The notes under the pieces: model-generated
The model's input: the letters and a program-made list of their open reading frames with translations, nothing else
Databases searched by the model: none
What the model was told of the DNA's origin: nothing
Program-made: the position numbers and the translations under genes
Assembly: GCA_002409145.1 (NCBI GenBank)
Contig: DHUL01000060.1
Coordinates: forward strand, 106,339-124,878
Origin: Bacteroidales bacterium UBA5235
GTDB taxonomy: Bacteria; Bacteroidota; Bacteroidia; Bacteroidales; VadinHA17
Length of the DNA stretch: 18,540 nt
Direction: 5' to 3'
In this document: positions 1-6,244 of the stretch, piece after piece
How positions within the stretch are numbered: the first letter of the stretch is position 1
Layout: every line of letters begins with the position of its first letter

Positions 1-12
1 CTCAGACCCTCA

Positions 13-49
13 GACAAAAAAAAGCTGCATCCCTGCAGCTTTTTTTGTC
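13..49. terminator. Bidirectional intrinsic terminator after the symporter unit
   Basis: The arms GCTGCA (24-29) and TGCAGC (34-39) enclose the loop TCCC. They are flanked by an A8 run (16-23) and a T7 run (40-46), and the outer bases GAC/GTC also pair. Read leftward, the hairpin is followed by the U tract from the A8 run and lies just beyond the stop codon of the small membrane protein gene. The flanking A and T runs would let it work in both directions. Confidence 0.85.
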
Positions 50-52
50 GTC

Positions 53-262
53 TTACTTCTTTTTCCGTTTTCTTACGGGATCAGAGAACAGAAGCATCAG
101 CAGGCCGAAGACAAGGGTGCCTATACCTGATAACAGGTTGACATTTACATTGAGTGATTTGACATAGATAGCATCCTGTCCGATTGTGGCCAGTCCGTAG
201 ATCGTAATGATGAGTCCTACTATCGAGAACATCAGTCCTATTGGAAATCTTATATCGAGCAT
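53..262 (-). CDS. Small two-helix membrane protein, possible symporter accessory protein
   Basis: This 69-residue protein has two hydrophobic segments (about residues 7-28 and 40-60) joined by a short polar loop, and it ends in a strongly basic tail (RKRKKK). The basic tail and the short N-terminus suggest both ends are cytoplasmic. It starts 18 bp after the stop codon of the upstream symporter on the same strand and ends just before a strong terminator, so the two are almost certainly cotranscribed. Small partner subunits are known for some sodium-coupled transporters (for example DUF4212 proteins with certain SSS carriers, MetS with NSS carriers). I do not recognise this sequence as any of those, so an accessory role is inferred only from size, topology and position. 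There is no signal peptidase site and no catalytic motif. Confidence 0.75.
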   Translation of the reverse strand: MLDIRFPIGLMFSIVGLIITIYGLATIGQDAIYVKSLNVNVNLLSGIGTLVFGLLMLLFSDPVRKRKKK

Positions 263-280
263 GGTTTGTATATTTTAAGT

Positions 281-2011
281 TTACCAGAATAATACTGACA
301 GCACTATCATTATGATGCCCACGATGAGTGCAAGGAACCAGGGTCTCTGATACCATACCACTCCGCTGTCATCGAGTTTCGGGGTCATGGAGTAGACGAG
401 ACCGTTCAGCTCATCATCACTCTTTTCGCGTTTTGAGAGCAGTGATATGATTACGGTCAGCAGTGCGGCTGTTGTGAATGCGAAGATGGCGGTCCAGAAG
501 TTCTGTGCCATTTCAACAGGGTAGGTATGTACCACTCCGAGCCATCCGCCCTTCACGAGAGTTGTGGCGCCTTCAGGCATGGTAAGACCATGGTGGAGCA
601 GTGCAACGAGGAATCCCATCAGCAGGCCGATGAAGGCAGCGTTGCCTGTTGAGCGTTTCCAGAACATCCCGAGGAATATCACAGCAAACAGCGGGGCGTT
701 GATCATTGAGAATACAGTCTGCAGGAAGTCCATTATGTTCCCGAACTTGCTTGCGATGTATGCGGCAGCAATGCTGACCAGCACGCCGACTATGGTGGCC
801 ATTCTTCCAACCTTCAGGTAGTGGCGGTCATCAGATTCCTTGTTTCCGGTTGCAGGCCGGATATAGCTCTGGTAGATGTCATAAGTCCAGACTGTATTGA
901 ATGCCGAGACATTGCCTGCCATGCCTGACATGAATGAGGCAAGGAGTGCAGTAATGCCAAGACCCAGCACGCCGGCGGGAAGGTACTGTTTGAGAAGCAT
1001 TATGATGGTATAGTCATATATCGGCTGGCCTGCATCATTCAGCGGCAGGGCGAACCCCTTGCCGGGGTCATTGAGCAGTACGAGAGCTGCAATACCGGGG
1101 ATAATAATAAGGAATGGGATGAACATCTTCGGAATGGCACCGATGAGGGGCACCTTGCGTGCTGCGGTCATTGACTCGGCGGCCATGGCTCTCTGGACGA
1201 TAAGGAAGTTGGTGCACCAGTATCCGAAGGAGAGGACGAATCCCAGTCCGGCCAGGATGCCGTACCACTCCACTCCCATCGGGTTGGTACCGGCGCTGGC
1301 CGTATACTTCCAGGTGGTGGTCCATGTATCTGCGGCGAAGCCTTTACCCTCCACTATCGGAGCGAGGCTGGCCTGCATCCCGTTATATCCGCCTACATCA
1401 GCCATCACCAGGATGGCCATAGGAAGGAGGCCTATAATGATGATAAAGAACTGAAGTACCTCATTGTATATTGCAGAGGAGAGTCCGCCGAGGTAGGTAT
1501 ATGCCAGCACTATGGCTGCCGAAGCAAGAAGGGATACATTGAAGTCCCATCCGAGCACATTCTCGAGCAGGATAGCCAGTGCATACATTGAGATACCTGA
1601 TGCAAGCACAGTCATAAGTGCGAAGAGGAAGGCATTCAGGGCCCGGGTTTTTTCGTTGAAACGGAGCTTTAGATATTCAGGCACTGACCTGGCCTTGGAA
1701 CCGTAATAGAAACGCATCATGAAGAGGGCCAGGAACACCATGGCAGGGATGGCACCGATCCAGTAAAAATGGGTTGTGAGCATCCCGTATTTGAGCCCGG
1801 AACCGGTCATACCCATCACCTCGAGGGCTCCGAGGTTTGTCGAGATGAATGCCAGGCCTGCAACCCAGGCCGGAATCGAGCGTCCTGCCTCAAGAAATGC
1901 CGAAGCATTCTTCATATACTTCCTGAGAGCCCATCCAATACCCAGCACAAAAACGAAATAGACTGCCATTATCAGGTAGTCTATTCCATGAAGAGTAAAT
2001 CTTGTATCCAT
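281..2011 (-). CDS. Sodium/solute symporter (SSS family), sugar-transporter-like
   Basis: This 576-residue inner-membrane protein has about 13-14 hydrophobic helices and fits the length of SSS family (SLC5-like) Na+/solute symporters. Family signatures are visible: the YLGGLSSAIYNEVLQ block (173-187) corresponds to the GGLxxVxxTDxxQ region, QRAMAAES (273-280) follows helix CTNFLIVQ, and the Ser/Gly-rich stretch LASFMSGMAGNVSAFNT (357-373) is the region carrying the second sodium site in this fold. A cytoplasmic loop near 385-398 and a last helix at the very C-terminus (557-575) resemble SGLT-type members. The substrate cannot be told from sequence; sugar, polyol or sialic-acid-like solutes are possible. 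It is the first gene of a two-gene unit with the small membrane protein. A -7 box and an inverted repeat lie upstream. Confidence 0.9.
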   Translation of the reverse strand: MDTRFTLHGIDYLIMAVYFVFVLGIGWALRKYMKNASAFLEAGRSIPAWVAGLAFISTNLGALEVMGMTGSGLKYGMLTTHFYWIGAIPAMVFLALFMMRFYYGSKARSVPEYLKLRFNEKTRALNAFLFALMTVLASGISMYALAILLENVLGWDFNVSLLASAAIVLAYTYLGGLSSAIYNEVLQFFIIIIGLLPMAILVMADVGGYNGMQASLAPIVEGKGFAADTWTTTWKYTASAGTNPMGVEWYGILAGLGFVLSFGYWCTNFLIVQRAMAAESMTAARKVPLIGAIPKMFIPFLIIIPGIAALVLLNDPGKGFALPLNDAGQPIYDYTIIMLLKQYLPAGVLGLGITALLASFMSGMAGNVSAFNTVWTYDIYQSYIRPATGNKESDDRHYLKVGRMATIVGVLVSIAAAYIASKFGNIMDFLQTVFSMINAPLFAVIFLGMFWKRSTGNAAFIGLLMGFLVALLHHGLTMPEGATTLVKGGWLGVVHTYPVEMAQNFWTAIFAFTTAALLTVIISLLSKREKSDDELNGLVYSMTPKLDDSGVVWYQRPWFLALIVGIIMIVLSVLFW

Positions 2012-2029
2012 GAGATTCTTTCCGATTAG

Positions 2030-2047
2030 GTTTGTGAACTCACAAAC
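2030..2047. repeat. Inverted repeat (operator-like) before the symporter
   Basis: GTTTGTGA-AC-TCACAAAC is a perfect inverted repeat with 8-bp arms and a 2-bp centre. It overlaps the predicted -7 box (2043-2050 on the minus strand) and the expected transcription start, 19-36 bp before the symporter start codon. A protein bound here would block initiation, so it is a good candidate repressor site. No regulator gene lies next to it in the window. Confidence 0.55.
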
Positions 2048-2050
2048 ATA
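2043..2050 (-). promoter_or_regulatory. Bacteroidota-type -7 box for the symporter
   Basis: The minus strand reads TATGTTTG, an exact match to TAnnTTTG. It would give a leader of about 25 nt before the start codon at 2011. I see no convincing TTTG -33 element at the usual spacing; the nearest TTTG is only 11 bp upstream. Confidence 0.5.
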
Positions 2051-2104
2051 AGGAATTTTATCAAATGGAATTGTGTGCAGGACTATTTTGTTCTCGCCTT
2101 CGAA

Positions 2105-2794
2105 TTACTTTTTAACGGTTGCTGAAACCGTCCTGCTCCTGAGCGGGACCAGTTGTTTCCTGTCGCGGATTGTTGCTCCCTTGGTGCCCGTATAATCAAC
2201 CCAAGCAGTGAACTGGTTGAGCTGGTTCCTTTCGAGCTGATCTGTCCTGATAAAGCCGACATCCTCGTCCCTCAGGGTGTAGTTGTTGTGGGCTGAGTGC
2301 CAGACGTCGATGAAATAGACCCGGGGCTGCAGGTTGGTAAATACTACTATGCCGGAGGCGTTGGTGAACCCCTCCACTATGGCATTAGTCTGATTGTCCC
2401 AGTCTGCCTCGGTAGGATAGAGTATTACACTTGCACCTGATACCGGGTACTGGTCATAGTACTCCAGCACCTCAACTTCAAGCATGGTTGGGGAGAGGAC
2501 CTCGATATCAAGGTAAGATTTGTCGATATTGCCGGATCTTGTATATGCGGTAAGAACCACAGTGAAGATCCCGGATGCGTTGTAGGCGTGAGCGGGTTCG
2601 TAGACGTTTGAATATGTGCCGTCGCCAAAGTCCCATTCGTAATCGGTTGCGTTGTATGACCCGTTAAAGAAGAGTACATCCTCTCCTATGTCAACCTTTA
2701 TCTTGTCTGCGAAGAAGTAAGCTTCAGGCTGGGTGTCACAAGAGCTCAGCATTATTATTGCTGCTGCTGCCGTTGAGATTAAAATTCTTTTCAT
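2105..2794 (-). CDS. PKD-domain lipoprotein
   Basis: I place the start at the ATG ending at 2794 because it gives a lipoprotein signal: MKRILIS, a hydrophobic core, then LSSC with the lipidated Cys19. The longer reading back to 2923 adds 43 residues with no signal character and would run into the thrS promoter. The product is 229 residues. Residues about 22-100 form a PKD domain with its hallmark DYEWDFGDGT (51-60) and the later strand with AHAYNASGIFTVVLTA. Residues about 105-165 look like a second beta-sandwich of the carboxypeptidase-regulatory or Cna-B type (VSGASVILYP, TNASGIVVFTNLQP). Such proteins sit on the outer or periplasmic membrane face and mediate binding; no enzymatic motif is visible. 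It is transcribed divergently from thrS. A weak -7-like TGGATTTG lies at 2821-2828. Confidence 0.8.
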   Translation of the reverse strand: MKRILISTAAAAIIMLSSCDTQPEAYFFADKIKVDIGEDVLFFNGSYNATDYEWDFGDGTYSNVYEPAHAYNASGIFTVVLTAYTRSGNIDKSYLDIEVLSPTMLEVEVLEYYDQYPVSGASVILYPTEADWDNQTNAIVEGFTNASGIVVFTNLQPRVYFIDVWHSAHNNYTLRDEDVGFIRTDQLERNQLNQFTAWVDYTGTKGATIRDRKQLVPLRSRTVSATVKK

Positions 2795-2910
2795 GACTTC
2801 CGTTTTTGGTGCTGTTTTGTCAAATCCAAAATCTGTGCCAATTAACAATTTCAAAAAAGAAGGCGGTTTAGCAGCGAAAAGACCGGTGAACACCATACAG
2901 TAAAAAATAT

Positions 2911-2918
2911 TATCTTTG
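2911..2918 (+). promoter_or_regulatory. Bacteroidota-type -7 box for the thrS operon
   Basis: TATCTTTG matches TAnnTTTG exactly. The expected transcription start (about 2924-2926) leaves only around 10 nt before the thrS ATG at 2935, so the mRNA leader would be very short. No clear -33 TTTG is seen. This supports an operon promoter immediately before thrS with no T-box-like leader. Confidence 0.55.
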
Positions 2919-2934
2919 CGCACTATTAAAAAGT

Positions 2935-4884
2935 ATGAAATCGATGATCAGCATAACCTTTCCTGACGGCTCTGTGAGGGAGTACAACCAGGGTATAACC
3001 AGTCATGAAATTGCCATGTCAATCAGTCCGGGCCTTGCTGCTGATGTCTATGCAGCAACGGTCAACGGGGAGGTACGTGACCTGTCACGGCCTGTAGACG
3101 GAAGTGCCACAGTCAGGTTTCACAAATGGGATGATGCCGAGGCGAAGCATGCCTTCTGGCATTCTTCGGCGCACCTCATGGCAGAGGCCCTTGAGGCTCT
3201 TTATCCGGGGATTAAATTCGGTATCGGCCCGGCTATAGAAAACGGTTTTTACTACGATGTTGATCCAGGTGACGGCAGGGTGATCACTGATGCCGACCTG
3301 CCCCTAATCGAAGAGAAGATGAAGGAGCTGGCAGCAAGGAAGAGCCCGATTGTCCGTTCCGAGGTCAGCAAGAAGGATGCGATGGAACTCTTCGAATCAA
3401 AGGGTGATGAATACAAAACCGAGCTCATCTCGGAGCTTGAAGATGGAACAATAACTCTTTACCGGCAGGGTAATTTTACGGATCTGTGCCGTGGTCCGCA
3501 CCTGCCTGACACCTCATCAATCAGGGCGATAAAGGTTCTCAGCCTTGCCGGGGCGTACTGGCGTGGTGACGAAAAGCGGAAGATGATGACCCGCGTTTAC
3601 GGCATCACCTTCCCGAAGCAGAAAATGCTTGATGAGTACATGATGATGATCGAGGAAGCCCGTAAACGTGATCACCGCCGTTTAGGGAAGGAGATGGAGC
3701 TGTTTGCATTTTCTCCCAAAGTGGGCATGGGGCTTGCGCTCTGGCTGCCAAAAGGGGCTGACATGAAGCAGAGGCTGATCGACTTCATGACCAAGGTGCT
3801 GAGGCAAAGAGGTTACACAATGGTATCAACACCACATATCGGCAATGTTGACCTGTACAAGACTTCAGGTCACTTTGAGAAGTACGGGGCTGACTCATTC
3901 AGGCCCATCACCACGCCACAGGAGGGTGAAGCCTTCATGCTCAAACCAATGAACTGCCCTCATCACTGTGAGATATTCAACGCCACTCCTCACTCCTACC
4001 GCGAGTTCCCGGTCAGGATGGCCGAGTTCGGAACAGTATACCGCTACGAACAGAGCGGTGAGCTTCACGGGCTTACGCGTGTTCGCTGCTTTACCCAGGA
4101 TGACGCTCATCACTTCTGCCGTCCTGACCAGTTAAAGGAGGAGTTCAAGAGTATTATTGACCTGATAAAATATATTTATAAAGTATCCGGTTTCAACGAG
4201 TACACTGCACAGATATCACTGAGGGATCCTGAAAACCACCAGAAGTACATAGGCAGTGATGAGAACTGGAAGAAGGCTGAGCAGGCTATAATTGAGGCTG
4301 CCGGTGAAAAGAGCCTGGTAACGACAATGGTTGTAGGCGAAGCTGCCTTCTACGGGCCCAAGCTCGACTTCATGGTAAGGGATGCCATTGGCCGCAAGTG
4401 GCAGCTTGGAACTATCCAGGTAGACTATAACCTCCCTGAGCGGTTCGGGCTGGAATACACCGGCAGTGACAACCAGAAGCACCAGCCGGTGATGATTCAC
4501 AGGGCAATTTTCGGTTCCCTGGAACGTTTCGTTGCGGTGCTCATTGAAAATACAGCAGGCCGTTTCCCGGTCTGGCTGACACCTGATCAGGCCGTAATAC
4601 TGCCCATCAGTGAAAAATTCAATGATTATGCAAAAACTGTTTCAAATCTCCTTAATAATTACGATATTCGCACCCTGATTGACGAGAGGAATGAGAAGAT
4701 AGGTAAAAAGATAAGGGATAATGAGTTAAAGAGAATTCCCTATCTTCTTGTGATTGGTGAAAAGGAGGAACAGGCAGGAACGGTCTCTGTAAGGAAGCAG
4801 GGAGAAGGTGACCGGGGAGTCATGAAACCCGAGGAATTCATCGACCTTGTGAAAGAGGAGATTAAGAAAGAGATTGGTAATTAA
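2935..4884 (+). CDS. thrS: Threonyl-tRNA synthetase
   Basis: Charges tRNA-Thr with threonine in the cytoplasm. The 649 residues have the full class II ThrRS layout: N-terminal TGS domain (about 4-65), editing domain with HSSAH (76-80) and CRGPH (185-189), catalytic core (about 250-545) and C-terminal anticodon-binding domain (about 550-645). The zinc ligands expected from the E. coli enzyme align as Cys341 (KPMNCPHHC), His392 (FTQDDAHHF) and His522 (VMIHRA). Motif 2 is seen in EFGTVYRYEQSGELHGLTRVR. The start at 2935 follows a -7 box closely; an in-frame ATG at 2944 would remove three residues and cannot be excluded. It is the first gene of thrS-infC-rpmI-rplT, an order conserved across many bacteria. 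Confidence 0.98.
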   Translation: MKSMISITFPDGSVREYNQGITSHEIAMSISPGLAADVYAATVNGEVRDLSRPVDGSATVRFHKWDDAEAKHAFWHSSAHLMAEALEALYPGIKFGIGPAIENGFYYDVDPGDGRVITDADLPLIEEKMKELAARKSPIVRSEVSKKDAMELFESKGDEYKTELISELEDGTITLYRQGNFTDLCRGPHLPDTSSIRAIKVLSLAGAYWRGDEKRKMMTRVYGITFPKQKMLDEYMMMIEEARKRDHRRLGKEMELFAFSPKVGMGLALWLPKGADMKQRLIDFMTKVLRQRGYTMVSTPHIGNVDLYKTSGHFEKYGADSFRPITTPQEGEAFMLKPMNCPHHCEIFNATPHSYREFPVRMAEFGTVYRYEQSGELHGLTRVRCFTQDDAHHFCRPDQLKEEFKSIIDLIKYIYKVSGFNEYTAQISLRDPENHQKYIGSDENWKKAEQAIIEAAGEKSLVTTMVVGEAAFYGPKLDFMVRDAIGRKWQLGTIQVDYNLPERFGLEYTGSDNQKHQPVMIHRAIFGSLERFVAVLIENTAGRFPVWLTPDQAVILPISEKFNDYAKTVSNLLNNYDIRTLIDERNEKIGKKIRDNELKRIPYLLVIGEKEEQAGTVSVRKQGEGDRGVMKPEEFIDLVKEEIKKEIGN

Positions 4885-4917
4885 AAGACTGATTTTAAAC
4901 ATAGTATTAACTTAACT

Positions 4918-4933
4918 GGAGGACAAAACAATA
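4918..4933 (+). promoter_or_regulatory. Shine-Dalgarno and AUA start codon of infC
   Basis: GGAGG (4918-4922) sits 8 nt before ATA (4931-4933), the codon from which the reading frame gives a full-length IF3. Upstream in frame the only other candidate is CTG at 4916, which overlaps the SD, and TAA at 4913 closes the frame. Almost no other gene in the window has an SD, so this one probably compensates for a poor start codon. E. coli infC similarly uses AUU. Confidence 0.7.
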
Positions 4934-5485
4934 GCAGGACCAATCTTTTCCAGGCCCAGGCCGGGAAGAAAACCCGAACCGGAACACCGGATTAACAACA
5001 GGATTACAGCCAGGACAGTAAGAGTCGTCGGCGAGAACATTGAGCCCAGGGTCATGAACCTTTCAGATGCTCTCAGGCTGGCAGACGAAATGGAACTTGA
5101 TCTTGTTGAAATATCTCCCAATGCTGACCCGCCTGTCTGTAAGATAGTCGATTACCAGAAGTTTCTTTACCAGCAAAAAAAGAAACAGAAGGAGATCAAA
5201 GCCAATGCGGCAAAGATTGTTGTAAAAGAGATCCGCTTCGGACCGAACACAGACGATCACGATTACAACTTCAAGCTTAAGCATGCGATCAACTTCCTGG
5301 AAGAAGGAGCCAAGGTGAGGGCATACGTTTTTTTCAAGGGAAGGTCCATCCTCTTTAAGGACCAGGGAGAAAAACTTCTTGCGAGATTCGTTAGTGATCT
5401 CGAGGAGTACGCCAAGGTAGACCAGACCCCGAGACTCGAGGGAAAGAGAATGATCATCATCCTCTCACCCAAGAAGAAGAAGTAG
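4931..5485 (+). CDS. infC: Translation initiation factor IF-3, AUA start
   Basis: IF3 binds the 30S subunit, prevents early 50S joining and rejects non-standard start codons. The first in-frame ATG (5054) would give only 143 residues and remove the first strands of the N-domain. Translating from ATA at 4931 gives 184 residues, matching the usual 170-185, and restores the family N-domain (RINNRITARTVRVVGENIEP, about 20-39, then SDALRLADEMELDLVEISPNADPPVCKIVDY). The linker (YQQKKKQKEIKANAAK) and C-domain (VKEIRFGPNTDDHDYNFKLKHA; EGAKVRAYVFFKGR) follow. The gene lies 46 bp after thrS and 27 bp before rpmI. A start codon that IF3 itself discriminates against suggests translational autoregulation as in E. 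coli; that is inference. The frame and family are certain, the exact start probable. Confidence 0.93.
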   Translation: MAGPIFSRPRPGRKPEPEHRINNRITARTVRVVGENIEPRVMNLSDALRLADEMELDLVEISPNADPPVCKIVDYQKFLYQQKKKQKEIKANAAKIVVKEIRFGPNTDDHDYNFKLKHAINFLEEGAKVRAYVFFKGRSILFKDQGEKLLARFVSDLEEYAKVDQTPRLEGKRMIIILSPKKKK

Positions 5486-5512
5486 CAATTTTTTACACAT
5501 ATTATATACAAG

Positions 5513-5710
5513 ATGCCAAAAGTGAAAACAAATCCGGGTGCAAAGAAGAGATTTTCTTTGACCGGTACAGGTAAGATCAAGCGCAAGCATGCTTTCAAGA
5601 GCCACATCCTTACCAAGAAGTCGACCAAGCGTAAGAGAAATCTTACATACGGCGGACTGGTGGACAAGGCTGACCAGAAGAACGTCAAGCTTATGCTCGG
5701 ACTGAAGTAG
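5513..5710 (+). CDS. rpmI: Ribosomal protein bL35
   Basis: A 65-residue, highly basic 50S protein of normal length for bL35. It opens MPKVKTNPGAKKRFSLTGTG and continues with KIKRKHAFKSHILTKKSTKRKRNL, the family's diagnostic Lys/Arg-rich core. It is the third gene of the translation operon, 27 bp after infC, with no Shine-Dalgarno sequence before its ATG. A 100-bp gap separates it from rplT. Confidence 0.97.
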   Translation: MPKVKTNPGAKKRFSLTGTGKIKRKHAFKSHILTKKSTKRKRNLTYGGLVDKADQKNVKLMLGLK

Positions 5711-5752
5711 TGTTTACCACCTGTAAGAGTTAATCAACTGAATTATTAACCG

Positions 5753-5793
5753 GGATGTGAAGCATAAAAGACCTTAAATAGGCGCTTACATCC
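5753..5793 (+). promoter_or_regulatory. Hairpin leader before rplT (candidate L20 autoregulatory site)
   Basis: GGATGT-g-AAGC (5753-5763) can pair with GCTT-ACATCC (5784-5793), giving a 10-bp stem with one bulged G and a loop of about 20 nt. It ends 17 nt before the rplT start codon, in a 100-bp gap between rpmI and rplT that is long for this operon. L20 represses its own operon by binding mRNA in E. coli and Bacillus subtilis, so this is a plausible site, but I see no direct L20-binding signature. Confidence 0.4.
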
Positions 5794-5810
5794 GAAAAAG
5801 AGAAACAAAA

Positions 5811-6158
5811 ATGCCAAGAGCAACAAACGCACCAGCATCGAAGGCAAGAAGAAAGAAGATCTTCAAGCAGGCAAAGGGGTACTTTGGCAACAATGCCAAT
5901 GTATACTCGGTTGCCAAGAACGTGCTTGAGAAGGGTCTTGCCTATTCGTACCGTGACCGCAAGGACAAGAAAGGGCAGTTCCGCGCACTGTGGATCCAGA
6001 GGATCAACGCGGGAGTACGTCTTCACGGAATGAGTTACTCGCAGTTTATCGGCGGGCTTGAGAAGAAGGGAATCTCCCTTAACCGCAAAACCCTCGCTGA
6101 CCTGGCGATGAATCATCCCGACGCCTTCAAGGCAATAGTGGACAAAGTCAAAGAGTAA
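5811..6158 (+). CDS. rplT: Ribosomal protein bL20
   Basis: A 115-residue 50S assembly protein of standard length. It begins MPRATNAPASKARRKKIFKQ and has the family motifs GYFGNNANVYSVAKN, YSYRDRKDKKGQFRALWIQRINAG and the C-terminal globular part SYSQFIGGLEKKGISLNRKTLADLA. The basic N-terminal extension binds 23S rRNA; the C-terminal domain is the part known to bind regulatory mRNA sites. It is the last gene of the operon and ends directly at a perfect palindromic terminator. Confidence 0.98.
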   Translation: MPRATNAPASKARRKKIFKQAKGYFGNNANVYSVAKNVLEKGLAYSYRDRKDKKGQFRALWIQRINAGVRLHGMSYSQFIGGLEKKGISLNRKTLADLAMNHPDAFKAIVDKVKE

Positions 6159-6190
6159 TAAAAAAGCGGGCCGCGGCCCGCTTTTTTATT
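6157..6190. terminator. Bidirectional terminator between rplT and lepB
   Basis: A perfect palindrome: GCGGGCC-GC-GGCCCGC (6166-6181) flanked by A6 (6160-6165) and T6 (6182-6187), with the outer AAT/ATT also pairing. The left side overlaps the last two bases of the rplT stop codon. It lies between convergent genes and would stop transcripts from both rplT and lepB. Confidence 0.92.
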
Positions 6191-6244
6191 TGCGATTTTC
6201 GATCTGCGATGTTCGTAGTAATTCGGAAATCGCAAATCGCAAAT
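6188..6244. repeat. Head-to-head heptamer repeat patch
   Basis: Four 7-bp units run in phase: ATTTGCG, ATTTTCG, ATCTGCG, ATGTTCG (6188-6215). After the 8-nt centre TAGTAATT come three units in opposite orientation: CGGAAAT, CGCAAAT, CGCAAAT (6224-6244). All seven fit ATNTNCG on one strand or the other. The patch fills exactly the space between the rplT terminator and the lepB stop codon, and it could fold into an imperfect hairpin. Confidence 0.7.

Noticed and set aside
2795..2923. 43-residue N-terminal extension of the PKD lipoprotein
   Set aside because: It would bury the lipoprotein signal internally and reach the thrS promoter; the ATG ending at 2794 gives a normal signal peptide.
5263..5688. 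141-codon open frame antisense to infC and rpmI
   Set aside because: It is the complement of two highly conserved, lysine-rich genes, which yields long Leu/Phe-rich antisense frames by composition alone.
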